Shown: positions 1-5,995 of the stretch, piece by piece
Layout of the letters: every line of letters begins with the position of its first letter
Numbering within the stretch: the first letter of the stretch is position 1
Assembly: GCA_947165425.1 (NCBI GenBank)
Contig: CAMVAJ010000017.1
Span: 1 to 40,598, forward strand
Origin: an uncultured Clostridia bacterium
GTDB lineage: Bacteria; Bacillota; Clostridia; Christensenellales; Aristaeellaceae
Direction: 5' to 3'
Length of the DNA stretch: 40,598 nt
Program-made: the position numbers and the translations under genes
The notes under the pieces: generated by a model
What the model was told of the DNA's origin: nothing
The model's database searches: none
What the model saw: only the letters and a program-made list of their open reading frames with translations

Positions 1-1
1 A

Positions 2-142
2 ATGAATGAAAATGAAAATAACAATAAAAATAATGTTTATGAATTACTAGCTAAAAAAAGAGAAAGTATGATAAGAGGAAATGAAAAAAAAAAAGAAAAG
101 CCGGATCAGTTCATCAAGCAACTCAAGATAATAAAAAAATAA
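2..142 (+). CDS. Small Asn/Lys-rich hypothetical protein (46 aa, may be 5'-truncated)
   Basis: An open frame of 46 codons runs from an ATG at the second base of the window to TAA at 140-142. The product is very rich in Asn, Lys and Glu, with a Lys-rich middle and a basic C-terminus. No family is recognised. Because it starts at the window edge, it could be the C-terminal part of a longer gene. Its base composition is far more AT-rich than the rest of the window, which suggests a different origin or a relaxed, decaying end of the element. It may equally be chance coding in AT-rich DNA. Confidence 0.3.
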   Translation: MNENENNNKNNVYELLAKKRESMIRGNEKKKEKPDQFIKQLKIIKK

Positions 143-387
143 ATATAAATATTAATCAAAATAATAATATTAATTGAGGACCTTCCAGCGCAGAATGGTT
201 TAAAATCCAGGGGGTGGGCCAATTAAAAGCTAACAATATAACAAATTGTAACAAAAAGTAACAAAAGATAAAGATAAGAGGTGTGTGGCCTATATAATGA
301 AGGGAAAATATAAAGTAACGTTTGTAACAATGTAACATTTTCTGGGAATAGTGGTGTCTAATAAAGTTTGCCTGGCGTGGTGTGAAG
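143..387. other. AT-rich non-coding arm with repeated GTAAC motifs
   Basis: No convincing gene is visible. The stretch is AT-rich and holds five GTAAC pentamers on the plus strand, at 248, 258, 315, 324 and 332 (first base of each), most as (T/A)GTAACA. The same motif recurs in both orientations upstream of the integrase (2072-2181). Its position next to the attachment core suggests integrase arm-type binding sites. That function is inferred. Confidence 0.45.
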
Positions 388-430
388 TTCGGGACCAAAA
401 GGCCGCGGGTTCGAATCCCGCCACTTCGAC
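388..430 (+). other. Attachment-site core: 3' half of a tRNA-Pro(CGG) gene
   Basis: From 388 the sequence reads as the 3' half of a tRNA: anticodon loop TTCGGGA (388-394), 3' anticodon strand (395-399), variable loop AGGCC (400-404), a 5-bp T stem 405-409/417-421 with loop TTCGAAT, and the 3' acceptor strand CACTTCG plus discriminator A (422-429). This fits tRNA-Pro with anticodon CGG. The bases before 388 do not pair to complete the anticodon or acceptor stems, so there is no whole tRNA. An integrase gene lies 300 bp away, so this is best read as an attP or att core that would rebuild the host tRNA on integration. Confidence 0.7.
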
Positions 431-435
431 ATTAT

Positions 436-470
436 AAAAACCCTGTGATTTCAACAGTCACAGGGTTTTT
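436..470 (+). terminator. Rho-independent terminator after the tRNA 3' half
   Basis: A perfect hairpin with arm ACCCTGTGA (440-448) and arm TCACAGGGT (458-466), extended by an A tract before and a T tract after. It is six bases downstream of the tRNA-like segment and is probably the host tRNA's own terminator carried along in the attachment region. The A/T flanks allow it to work in both directions. Confidence 0.8.
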
Positions 471-728
471 GTTTTGCCGGTTTTGATGGGGAAAAGCGGT
501 TAAAGCGGTGGAAAACTGGGGGAAGGATCGGCGGGAGAACGGCTGGAGCCGTTGCGCTGCAAGGGGGGACGGCCTGGGGGAATTGGGGGAAATATGAATA
601 TGTCCGCGGGGAATAATTTCCCTGGGAACTAAGAAACGCGCCTTGGAAGCCTTGAAAATAAAGGCTCCTGGCGCGTTCCTTAGCAGATGAATAAGTGACA
701 AGTGTAGATCGGCGGCTGCCGGATGGTT
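471..728. other. Non-coding stretch between attachment core and integrase, with imperfect hairpin
   Basis: No gene is supported here. The main structure is an imperfect inverted repeat: AACGCGCC (635-642) pairs with GGCGCGTT (670-677), and inside it AGCCTT (648-653) pairs with AAGGCT (661-666). Read on the minus strand it lies about 50 bases downstream of the integrase stop and is followed by a short T-rich run, so it may terminate the integrase transcript. It could instead be a recombination-associated structure. Confidence 0.4.
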
Positions 729-2015
729 TTATGGGTCGGGTGCGGCTGGTGGATCGGCAGCGGGATCTTCCGCGGGGACGACGGAGCCGGTGGCCAGGAG
801 GAGACGGTCCATGGTGGCAGCGGCATCCTGATCCCGGGCCGGCATGGCATCGGCGTAGGCTCGCAGTGTGACAGATGGATCAGAATGGCCCATGCGGACG
901 GAGACGGACTGGAGGTCCACCCGGTGCTGCAGGAGCATGCTGGCATGGACATGCCGCAGGCCGTGGAAGGTGAGCCCCTGGAATCCGTGGGCGTCCGCGA
1001 ATTTTCGGAACCACTTTGACGGCGTGTCTTTGTTAACGCGTGCGCCGTGCCGGCTGTGGACGATCCAGGAGTCGCCCTGCCATTTTTCCGGGAGATCCTG
1101 GGCCTCCATGATGTCGTCCCACATGGCGTCATGCAGGATCCGGACCATGGACGGGGGCAGCGTGATCACGCGGTCGCCGGCCTCGGTTTTCGTTTCGGCA
1201 ATAAAGGCGCCGTCTGCGGGGGTGTATTTCAAGGCGCGGTCGATGGTGATGGTGCCGGCGTCCCAGTTTACGCTGCTGTATTTAAGGGCGCCGACTTCGC
1301 CGAGGCGAAGGCTGCAGAGCATGGCCAGCAGGACGGCGAGCTTGAGCGGTGGCTCCGCCTCGGTGATGATCAGCTGGAGCAGGGCGATCACTTCCGGCTC
1401 CGGGAGGGTCGGCTTCTTTTTCTTCCGCCGTTTGGGGCCCTGGACGCGGTCAGCGGGATTGTATTCGAGGAGCCCGATGCGGACGGCAGCGGCCAGCATG
1501 GTCTTGATGCAGCCGAGATAGTTCTGGGCGGTTTTCGCGGAGAGCGGGCGCGCGGCCCTGGCGTCGGTGATCAGCTGCTCGCCCTGCCGGCGGGGACGTT
1601 TGAGTTTGTCGTCCGGCAGGCGGGTGGATTTGCGGGTTTCTTTGCGGAGGTTGTACAGCCAGTCGGTGAGGCGGGCGGGCGTGAGATCTGTGAGGGGGAG
1701 GTCGCCCAGCTGCGGGAGGATCCGGGAGGAGAGGAGATAACGATAGTTGGCGACGGTGACCGGGCTGGCGTCCTGGCTCAGGTGCTTGGTGAGCCAGGTC
1801 TCCGACCATTCGCGGAGGGTGGGGATCTCCGCGGGGGTGCCGGCGAGCCTGGCCTCCAGCATCAGGAGCTCGCGCTCCGCTGCGCGGCGCTGGGCGTCCT
1901 CAGAGAGCGCCGGATCCATCCGGAGCGGGATCCGGATCCATTGCCAGTCTTTTCCGACTTTGACCTGGGTGCCGATTCTCCAGGAGTTTTTTCCGCGGTG
2001 TTCAATGGTTCCCAT
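729..2015 (-). CDS. int: Tyrosine recombinase, phage integrase
   Basis: A 428-aa phage integrase that would catalyse integration and excision at the tRNA-Pro-like core 300 bp beyond its stop. The N-terminus (about 1-60) resembles an arm-binding domain. Residues ~65-180 form the SAM-like core-binding domain and ~205-395 the catalytic domain. Visible catalytic residues are R237 (SLRLGE), K276, H351-x-x-R354 (HGLRH), H377 (MGHSD) and nucleophile Y387 (LRAYAD). The tail after ~400 is Pro/Ala-rich and probably unstructured. The ATG follows a good AGGAGG on the minus strand. The gene is divergent from the lytic genes and forms the outer end of the lysogeny block. Length and motifs are typical. Confidence 0.95.
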   Translation of the reverse strand: MGTIEHRGKNSWRIGTQVKVGKDWQWIRIPLRMDPALSEDAQRRAAERELLMLEARLAGTPAEIPTLREWSETWLTKHLSQDASPVTVANYRYLLSSRILPQLGDLPLTDLTPARLTDWLYNLRKETRKSTRLPDDKLKRPRRQGEQLITDARAARPLSAKTAQNYLGCIKTMLAAAVRIGLLEYNPADRVQGPKRRKKKKPTLPEPEVIALLQLIITEAEPPLKLAVLLAMLCSLRLGEVGALKYSSVNWDAGTITIDRALKYTPADGAFIAETKTEAGDRVITLPPSMVRILHDAMWDDIMEAQDLPEKWQGDSWIVHSRHGARVNKDTPSKWFRKFADAHGFQGLTFHGLRHVHASMLLQHRVDLQSVSVRMGHSDPSVTLRAYADAMPARDQDAAATMDRLLLATGSVVPAEDPAADPPAAPDP

Positions 2016-2039
2016 GTGTTCCTCCTGAGGGGATAAAAA

Positions 2040-2069
2040 ATTATGTGGTGGGGGTATACCCCTAAAAAA
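2040..2069 (-). promoter_or_regulatory. Probable integrase promoter with palindromic operator
   Basis: On the minus strand, upstream of the integrase, a CATAAT box lies 17 bases after TTTTTA. The spacer holds a perfect 12-bp palindrome, GGGGTATACCCC (2051-2062). A palindrome placed exactly between -35 and -10 suggests an operator. The -35 match is weak, so the promoter itself is tentative. Confidence 0.4.
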
Positions 2070-2071
2070 GC

Positions 2072-2181
2072 GTTACAATGTTACAACGGGCGAGAAACAG
2101 GGCTGGAAGCGTTGAAAAATAAGGGTTTAGCATGTAACAGGAGAGCAAAAAAGGCCGTTACAGAATTTGTTACGCGTAACA
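2072..2181. repeat. Cluster of six GTTAC/GTAAC motifs upstream of integrase
   Basis: GTTAC occurs at 2072, 2080, 2157 and 2169, and GTAAC at 2134 and 2176. The last two form the palindrome TGTTACGCGTAACA (2168-2181). The motif repeats that of the AT-rich arm at 248-336. Such clusters on both sides of an attachment core, around an integrase gene, suggest arm-type integrase or excisionase sites. The rest of the gap 2016-2329 shows no gene. Confidence 0.45.
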
Positions 2182-2329
2182 AAAACGGAGCCGGAAGCCG
2201 CAACAGACGGACGGATGCCGTGGGTGCTGTGGGATCCTGGGGTGGAGTTGGGTACAGTTTGGGGGCAGATTGGGGCGGGCTTGGGATACGCTGAAAAAAC
2301 GCTGAATAAACGCTGAGATACATTAGGGA

Positions 2330-2815
2330 TTATTTAAAGCCGAGGTCGGGCTTGCCTGCGTAGGGGGTAAAGATAACCGGTTTCGAGCAGGTGAAGTGCA
2401 TGCCCTCGACCATGTCCAGATCCACGGAGGTGCGCTCCGGGTAGGGATGGTCCGGGCCGGTGAGGATCCCGTTCCAGCCGTGCCAGCCCGGGGCGACGCC
2501 CTGGCCGGAGGCGTCCACCAGATCATGATAGGCCACGTTGAGCATGTCCTGGCTGCCGGCGGGGCGTATGGTCCAGTGCCCTGCGGGGATGTCCTCGCCG
2601 ATGGTCCAGGTGCCGGCGGGGACGGTGACCTCCTGCCAGTCCTCGGACTGCCAGATGGCAAGGTTCAGCTGCTCCCGGAGCTCCACCAGCTCGTCAAAGG
2701 ACAGGCCGGAGATGTCCGGCAGGTCCGCAGCGGCAGGCGTCGGGGCGATGATCAGGAGAGCAGCGGCAAGGCCGGTAGCCAGGGTGGACGATAAAACAGA
2801 ACAAAAACGGCGCAT
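2330..2815 (-). CDS. Secreted hypothetical protein in the lysogeny block
   Basis: A 161-aa protein with a clear Sec signal peptide: basic MRR, a hydrophobic run to about residue 27, then TPAAA-type cleavage near 30. The mature part starts with a short helix (FDELVELREQLNLAIW) and contains two related phrases, VPAGTWTIGEDIPAGHWTI, resembling the PAG-type beta motif of small exported Firmicutes proteins. The remainder is Gly/Asp-rich, with one Cys. A GAGGAGG precedes the ATG. It sits on the minus strand between integrase and repressor, where genes stay on in a lysogen, so it may alter the host surface or medium. No specific function is recognised. Confidence 0.75.
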   Translation of the reverse strand: MRRFCSVLSSTLATGLAAALLIIAPTPAAADLPDISGLSFDELVELREQLNLAIWQSEDWQEVTVPAGTWTIGEDIPAGHWTIRPAGSQDMLNVAYHDLVDASGQGVAPGWHGWNGILTGPDHPYPERTSVDLDMVEGMHFTCSKPVIFTPYAGKPDLGFK

Positions 2816-2906
2816 GGTGGGATCCTCCTCTTTTTGATCGCGGAATGTTATGATAAAATGATCGGGCGCAATATATGCCGGAGCGCTCCAGCGGAAAGGA
2901 AACAGA

Positions 2907-3059
2907 ATGACCAGGGAGGAGATTATCGAGCGGGCGGCTCAGCTTGATCATGCTCAGCTGCTGCAGCTGCAGCGACTTCTCGACCAGCTTGAATGCCATC
3001 CAGAAAATCAGACACCCGACTCAGAGCCGGATCAGGCAGCGCCCGGATCCTGGAAATGA
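2907..3059 (+). CDS. Possible 50-aa antisense ORF over the repressor 3' end
   Basis: A plus-strand frame beginning MTREEIIERAAQL and ending GSWK lies mostly opposite the repressor's C-terminal codons. A GGAAAGGA stands upstream of its ATG. The predicted helix, with Leu/Gln heptads, resembles many small phage proteins. However, the opposite strand also codes a helix, and complementary helical patterns arise easily this way. It is listed as a possibility only. Confidence 0.2.
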   Translation: MTREEIIERAAQLDHAQLLQLQRLLDQLECHPENQTPDSEPDQAAPGSWK

Positions 3060-3315
3060 TCTCAGCGAGCAGCTCGTCCTCATCAGAGGCGGGCTGCTCT
3101 TTTGCTTTTTCGGGAGTGTCGGAGCAGCCGAGCATATAATCTATAGAAACATTTAATTTATTAGACAGTTCTATGAGTGTAGGAATGGATGGGGAGCGCT
3201 CACCGGATTCCCAGTTGGCCACGGACCGCTGGGACATGTTGACCAGCTCGCCGAGCTTTTCCTGCGTCCATTTTCGCTGTTTTCGAAGGACGACGATGCG
3301 CTGCGAAAAATCCAT
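2923..3315 (-). CDS. CI-like HTH repressor
   Basis: XRE-family repressor that should maintain lysogeny by binding the operators in the adjacent switch. The N-terminal ~65 residues are a classic five-helix HTH (RKWTQEKLGELVNMSQRSVANWESGERSPSI), followed by LSNKLNVSIDYMLG. The remainder is a short helical tail with an acidic linker and an Ala-rich end. There is no LexA/S24 peptidase domain, so induction would not be by RecA-type self-cleavage. The start at 3315 is chosen because AGGAGGT lies seven bases before it. A longer frame reaches 3345 but lacks a ribosome site. It is divergent from the Cro-like gene at 3448. Confidence 0.9.
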   Translation of the reverse strand: MDFSQRIVVLRKQRKWTQEKLGELVNMSQRSVANWESGERSPSIPTLIELSNKLNVSIDYMLGCSDTPEKAKEQPASDEDELLAEIISRIRALPDPALSRVSDFLDGIQAGREVAAAAAAEHDQAEPPAR

Positions 3316-3339
3316 ATGGCCACCTCCTGGATAACATAT

Positions 3340-3356
3340 TAGCACAATCAGTGCAT
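3340..3356. promoter_or_regulatory. Operator near repressor start
   Basis: TAGCAC-N5-GTGCAT is an imperfect inverted repeat with the same 6-5-6 layout as the operator at 3397-3413. It lies 25-40 bases upstream of the repressor ATG, where it could mediate autoregulation. Confidence 0.6.
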
Positions 3357-3387
3357 ATAAAAAATGAAGTAAACGCGCTAAAAAGTG

Positions 3388-3417
3388 TTGACAGGATAGC
3401 GCGATATGCGCTAAAAT
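3388..3417 (+). promoter_or_regulatory. Early lytic promoter with overlapping operator
   Basis: TTGACA (3388-3393), an 18-base spacer and TAAAAT (3412-3417) form a strong sigma-A promoter directed at the Cro-like gene. A perfect inverted repeat, TAGCGC-N5-GCGCTA (3397-3413), fills the spacer and overlaps the -10 box, so a bound repressor would block it. A further GCGCTA half site is at 3375-3380. Confidence 0.85.
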
Positions 3418-3447
3418 GAGGCTCCCGGGTGAAAAAGGAGGGCTAAG

Positions 3448-3666
3448 ATGGAAATAATGGTGCAGAAGCGCAAAGAAAAGAAACTGACGCAGGCGGAGCT
3501 GGCCCAGCGGGTGGGATGTTCACAGCGGGCTATCGCTGGGTATGAGCTGGAGGAGCGGAAACCGTCCGTGCCGATGGCCCAGCGTATAGGCCGGGAGCTG
3601 GGTTTTCCCTGGACAAGGTTTTTCGAGGACGGGAAAAGCGACAACGATGTCGCTTTTGAGGAGTGA
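3448..3666 (+). CDS. Cro-like HTH regulator
   Basis: A 72-aa protein that is almost entirely an XRE/Cro-type helix-turn-helix (KKLTQAELAQRVGCSQRAIAGYELEERKPSV), followed by a short acidic tail. It is the first gene of the rightward early operon, directly behind the promoter at 3388-3417, which is the usual place of a Cro repressor that shuts off the CI-like gene. An AAGGAGGG lies seven bases before the ATG. Small size without an oligomerisation domain fits Cro. Confidence 0.85.
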   Translation: MEIMVQKRKEKKLTQAELAQRVGCSQRAIAGYELEERKPSVPMAQRIGRELGFPWTRFFEDGKSDNDVAFEE

Positions 3667-3675
3667 GGTGATCGG

Positions 3676-4005
3676 ATGGACAGACGGATTGGCCGGGAGG
3701 GCTCCGGGCAGTATGCCCGGAGCCGGCGGAAGACGCCGCTGCCGGAAGGGGCCGAGCGGGTGCGGCGATGGCTGAAGAAGATTATGCGGGACGGACAGGT
3801 GACGCAGATGGAGCTGGCCGAGGCGGCCGGGGTGACGCAAGCGCAGATCTGCCGCGTGCTGACCGGGGCCAGCGAAATGAAGGTCGGGACGCTGGTGCGA
3901 ATGGTGGAGGGTCTGGGGTATCGGCTGGTGTTCGTGCCAGCGGAGCAGTTCGAGCAGGCGAAGGCGCGGAAGGCTGAGGCGCTGCGGGAGCAGCGGGACG
4001 GATGA
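3676..4005 (+). CDS. XRE-family HTH protein
   Basis: A 109-aa DNA-binding protein. A basic N-terminal arm of ~35 residues precedes an HTH at ~38-85 (VTQMELAEAAGVTQAQICRVLTG, then TLVRMVEGLGYRLVFVP). The segment after the HTH resembles small regulators of the HigA/XRE type. The C-terminus is a charged helix. It is the second gene of the early operon, 9 bases after the Cro-like gene, and its last codons overlap the next gene by four bases. The target is unknown; a role in early gene control is inferred. Confidence 0.8.
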   Translation: MDRRIGREGSGQYARSRRKTPLPEGAERVRRWLKKIMRDGQVTQMELAEAAGVTQAQICRVLTGASEMKVGTLVRMVEGLGYRLVFVPAEQFEQAKARKAEALREQRDG

Positions 4006-4580
4006 TGGAGGCTCGGATGATAACAGGGCGAGAGATCGGGCCGGCGGGGCTGGCTGAGGTGACGGAGGCGCTGCCGGAGGTTGTGCCGGAGGGCGAACGG
4101 CTGCCGGAGGCGACGAGGGTGGAGACGCTGGAGCTGATGTCCGAAGGAGAGACGGTGGCGAGGATCCGGGAGGCGGTGCCCGCGGAGACGGATGGGCTGA
4201 CGGCTGCGGAGATCCAGGAGCGGATGGAGCTGACGCCGGCGGATGTTAACTGGAAGGCGCGGGAAGCTGAGCGGGCGGCAAATGGTGGCGAAAGTTCGAT
4301 GCAGCGGAAGCGGCGGCTGAGGAAGGCCCGGCTGGCGCGGAAAATCCAGGGGTGGCTGATCGGGTGCTGGCCGGAGACGGACGAGGATGCCCGGGTGGGC
4401 TGCCGGCGGTGCGAGTACCGGGTGAAGAAGAAGAGCGGAGCCGACGGAGACGGCAGCGGGGGCGATGTGGCCGAGACGGAGCTGGCCGGGTGCGAGGGCG
4501 TAGAGGAGGCCATGGTGCCGATAGCGATGCTGGAGGACCTGCGGGAGCTGCTGAAGCTGGTGCGGGAGAATTTGATATGA
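4002..4580 (+). CDS. Hypothetical early protein with Cys-containing segment
   Basis: A 192-aa protein with no recognised family. The first half is acidic and Glu-rich. The middle (~97-115) is strongly basic (QRKRRLRKARLARK). A segment at ~122-140 has three Cys (GCWPETDEDARVGCRRC), compatible with a small metal-binding site. The C-terminus is a predicted amphipathic helix. It overlaps the genes before and after it by four bases each, so it is translationally coupled within the early operon. Confidence 0.6.
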   Translation: MMEARMITGREIGPAGLAEVTEALPEVVPEGERLPEATRVETLELMSEGETVARIREAVPAETDGLTAAEIQERMELTPADVNWKAREAERAANGGESSMQRKRRLRKARLARKIQGWLIGCWPETDEDARVGCRRCEYRVKKKSGADGDGSGGDVAETELAGCEGVEEAMVPIAMLEDLRELLKLVRENLI

Positions 4581-4828
4581 AGATAACGGTTTGCGACAGA
4601 TGTGGGCGCCGAATTGACAGAGAGCCCAAATATGAAATAAGGCTTGTGCCTGATTTCGCGATCAGGCTTAATGGACAACCGGATTATTACTGCGAAAAAG
4701 AGCTTTGCGAGAGATGCTTTAAGGGCCTGCTGGATGCGTTGAGCCCCGTTGGAAAGGGGCTTGATCCAAAGGATTATTTTAAGACGGAAGGTGTAAGGGT
4801 GATAAGGTGCGATGAGGATGACGCGTGA
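4577..4828 (+). CDS. Small zinc-ribbon-like protein
   Basis: An 83-aa protein starting at the ATG that overlaps the previous stop by four bases. Two metal-ligand pairs are visible: CDRC at 6-9 and CEKELCERC at 39-47, which together could hold one zinc ion. Codon use is clearly less GC-rich than in its neighbours, suggesting a separate origin. It resembles the many short phage zinc-ribbon proteins of unknown job. The next gene's start overlaps its end. Confidence 0.65.
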   Translation: MKITVCDRCGRRIDREPKYEIRLVPDFAIRLNGQPDYYCEKELCERCFKGLLDALSPVGKGLDPKDYFKTEGVRVIRCDEDDA

Positions 4829-5324
4829 GGAGTTTGAGCGGATGCGGCGAGGCGAGATGGACCGGGAGGCGGTGGACCGGATCGCGGAGGAAGTGGCGCC
4901 GGAGGTCGGAGTGGTGATCGATGAGGAGGAGCCGGACATCCACATGCGGGCAGCGTTGACGGGGGCTCGGATGGTCGGGACGGTCAAGCTGCAGGAGATG
5001 ACGGTGGCGGCCTATGGGCTGACCACGGCCGAGGGGATCCTGACGGGCGTGTTGGAGATGGCCGAAAAGGATCTGGAGGCAGCGCAACGGTCAGAGGATG
5101 CGGCCAGGGCCGAGACCATGGTGGATCTGTGCCGGAAGTCTTTGGCCGGGCTTGAGGTGATCCGCGGGAAGATCATCCTGCCGGTGCTGAAGCAGGTGGC
5201 GGAAGGCGACCGGGATGGCAAGCGGCAGCGGGCACGGCAGGAGCTGCGGAAGGAGCGGAGCCGGAGACGGGCCGCGGAGCATGAGAGGCGGAAAACGGAC
5301 GGCGGGGACGCGCCGGAGGAGTGA
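4818..5324 (+). CDS. Hypothetical early phage protein
   Basis: 168 aa, unrecognised. The N-terminus is acidic (MTREEFERMRRGE), residues ~40-120 are predicted mostly helical (LTTAEGILTGVLEMAEKDLE) and the C-terminal 45 residues are highly basic (Arg/Lys). A basic tail could bind nucleic acid. The ATG at 4818 is preferred over that at 4812 because AAGGTG is better spaced. It overlaps the zinc-ribbon gene by 11 bases. Confidence 0.55.
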   Translation: MTREEFERMRRGEMDREAVDRIAEEVAPEVGVVIDEEEPDIHMRAALTGARMVGTVKLQEMTVAAYGLTTAEGILTGVLEMAEKDLEAAQRSEDAARAETMVDLCRKSLAGLEVIRGKIILPVLKQVAEGDRDGKRQRARQELRKERSRRRAAEHERRKTDGGDAPEE

Positions 5325-5358
5325 CGGACGGCCAGATGGCCGGGAAAGGGTGACGGGA

Positions 5359-5607
5359 ATGTATCGGGGACTGATTGATAATCTGACGTTTGTTTACAGC
5401 TTTATCTGCAAAGGGCGCGGGAAACTGACAGAGGCCGAGATGCAGGCCATCAGCGGCGGCGCGCATACGCTGACGGATAAGGCGCCTGCGGTGCTCGGGA
5501 GCGAGGACGAGACGGCCAGCGACCGGGCGGATCTGGCCGAGGCGCGGAAGATTGACGAGCATATCGAAGAGATGACGATTTTTCTGCAGAGTTTGGAGAT
5601 CGTGTGA
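5359..5607 (+). CDS. Hypothetical small phage protein
   Basis: 82 aa starting at ATG 5359 behind GAAAGGG. It reads as two helices (LIDNLTFVYSFICKG and RADLAEARKIDEHIEEMTIFLQSLE). No family is recognised. The upstream extension of the frame to 5215 lies inside the preceding gene and is Arg-rich, typical of an out-of-frame shadow, so it is excluded. The last bases overlap the GTG start of the next gene. Confidence 0.5.
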   Translation: MYRGLIDNLTFVYSFICKGRGKLTEAEMQAISGGAHTLTDKAPAVLGSEDETASDRADLAEARKIDEHIEEMTIFLQSLEIV

Positions 5608-5876
5608 AGATGAGAGCGTATGAGAAAGAGCTGCAGAAGCTCAGCGTGGCGGCGGAGCGGGCCGCGGGACGGATCCGGGCCATGGAGCCGGAGGAGTTCG
5701 AGGAAATGATGGTGTGGCTGAACCACGCGGCGGACAGCATCGAGACGGTGGTTCGGAAGGCCACGGAGCAGGATGACCGATGGATCCGGAGCCAGGCCAT
5801 GGGCGACCTGGAGGCACTGCGAAAGGTGCTGTGGGTGCTGGGCCGGGAGGATGATCCGGAGCACATGGCGCACTGA
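5604..5876 (+). CDS. Hypothetical small helical protein
   Basis: 90 aa with a GTG start coupled to the preceding stop and a GGAG six bases upstream. It is predicted almost all helical and rich in Glu, Arg and Met, with no recognised domain. It ends the run of small early genes. A 119-base GC-rich gap then precedes the primase. Confidence 0.5.
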   Translation: MKMRAYEKELQKLSVAAERAAGRIRAMEPEEFEEMMVWLNHAADSIETVVRKATEQDDRWIRSQAMGDLEALRKVLWVLGREDDPEHMAH

Positions 5877-5995
5877 GAGAGAGGGCGGGGGCCGGGGCCT
5901 GGGGGCATCCGGCCGGGTGGGATGATTAAACCGGATTAAGGCACTCCGGCGAGGGGCGATCCGGCACGACTGGACAGAGAAAGGGGGGCCGGGGG

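Noticed and set aside
156-398. 80-codon hydrophobic minus-strand frame in the AT-rich end
   Set aside because: AT-rich DNA gives Phe/Ile/Leu-rich frames by chance. It overlaps the tRNA-like core and has no ribosome site.
1047-2036. Long plus-strand frame opposite the integrase
   Set aside because: It mirrors the integrase codons in GC-rich DNA, has Gly/Asp/Arg-biased composition and no ribosome site; the minus-strand integrase has complete catalytic motifs.
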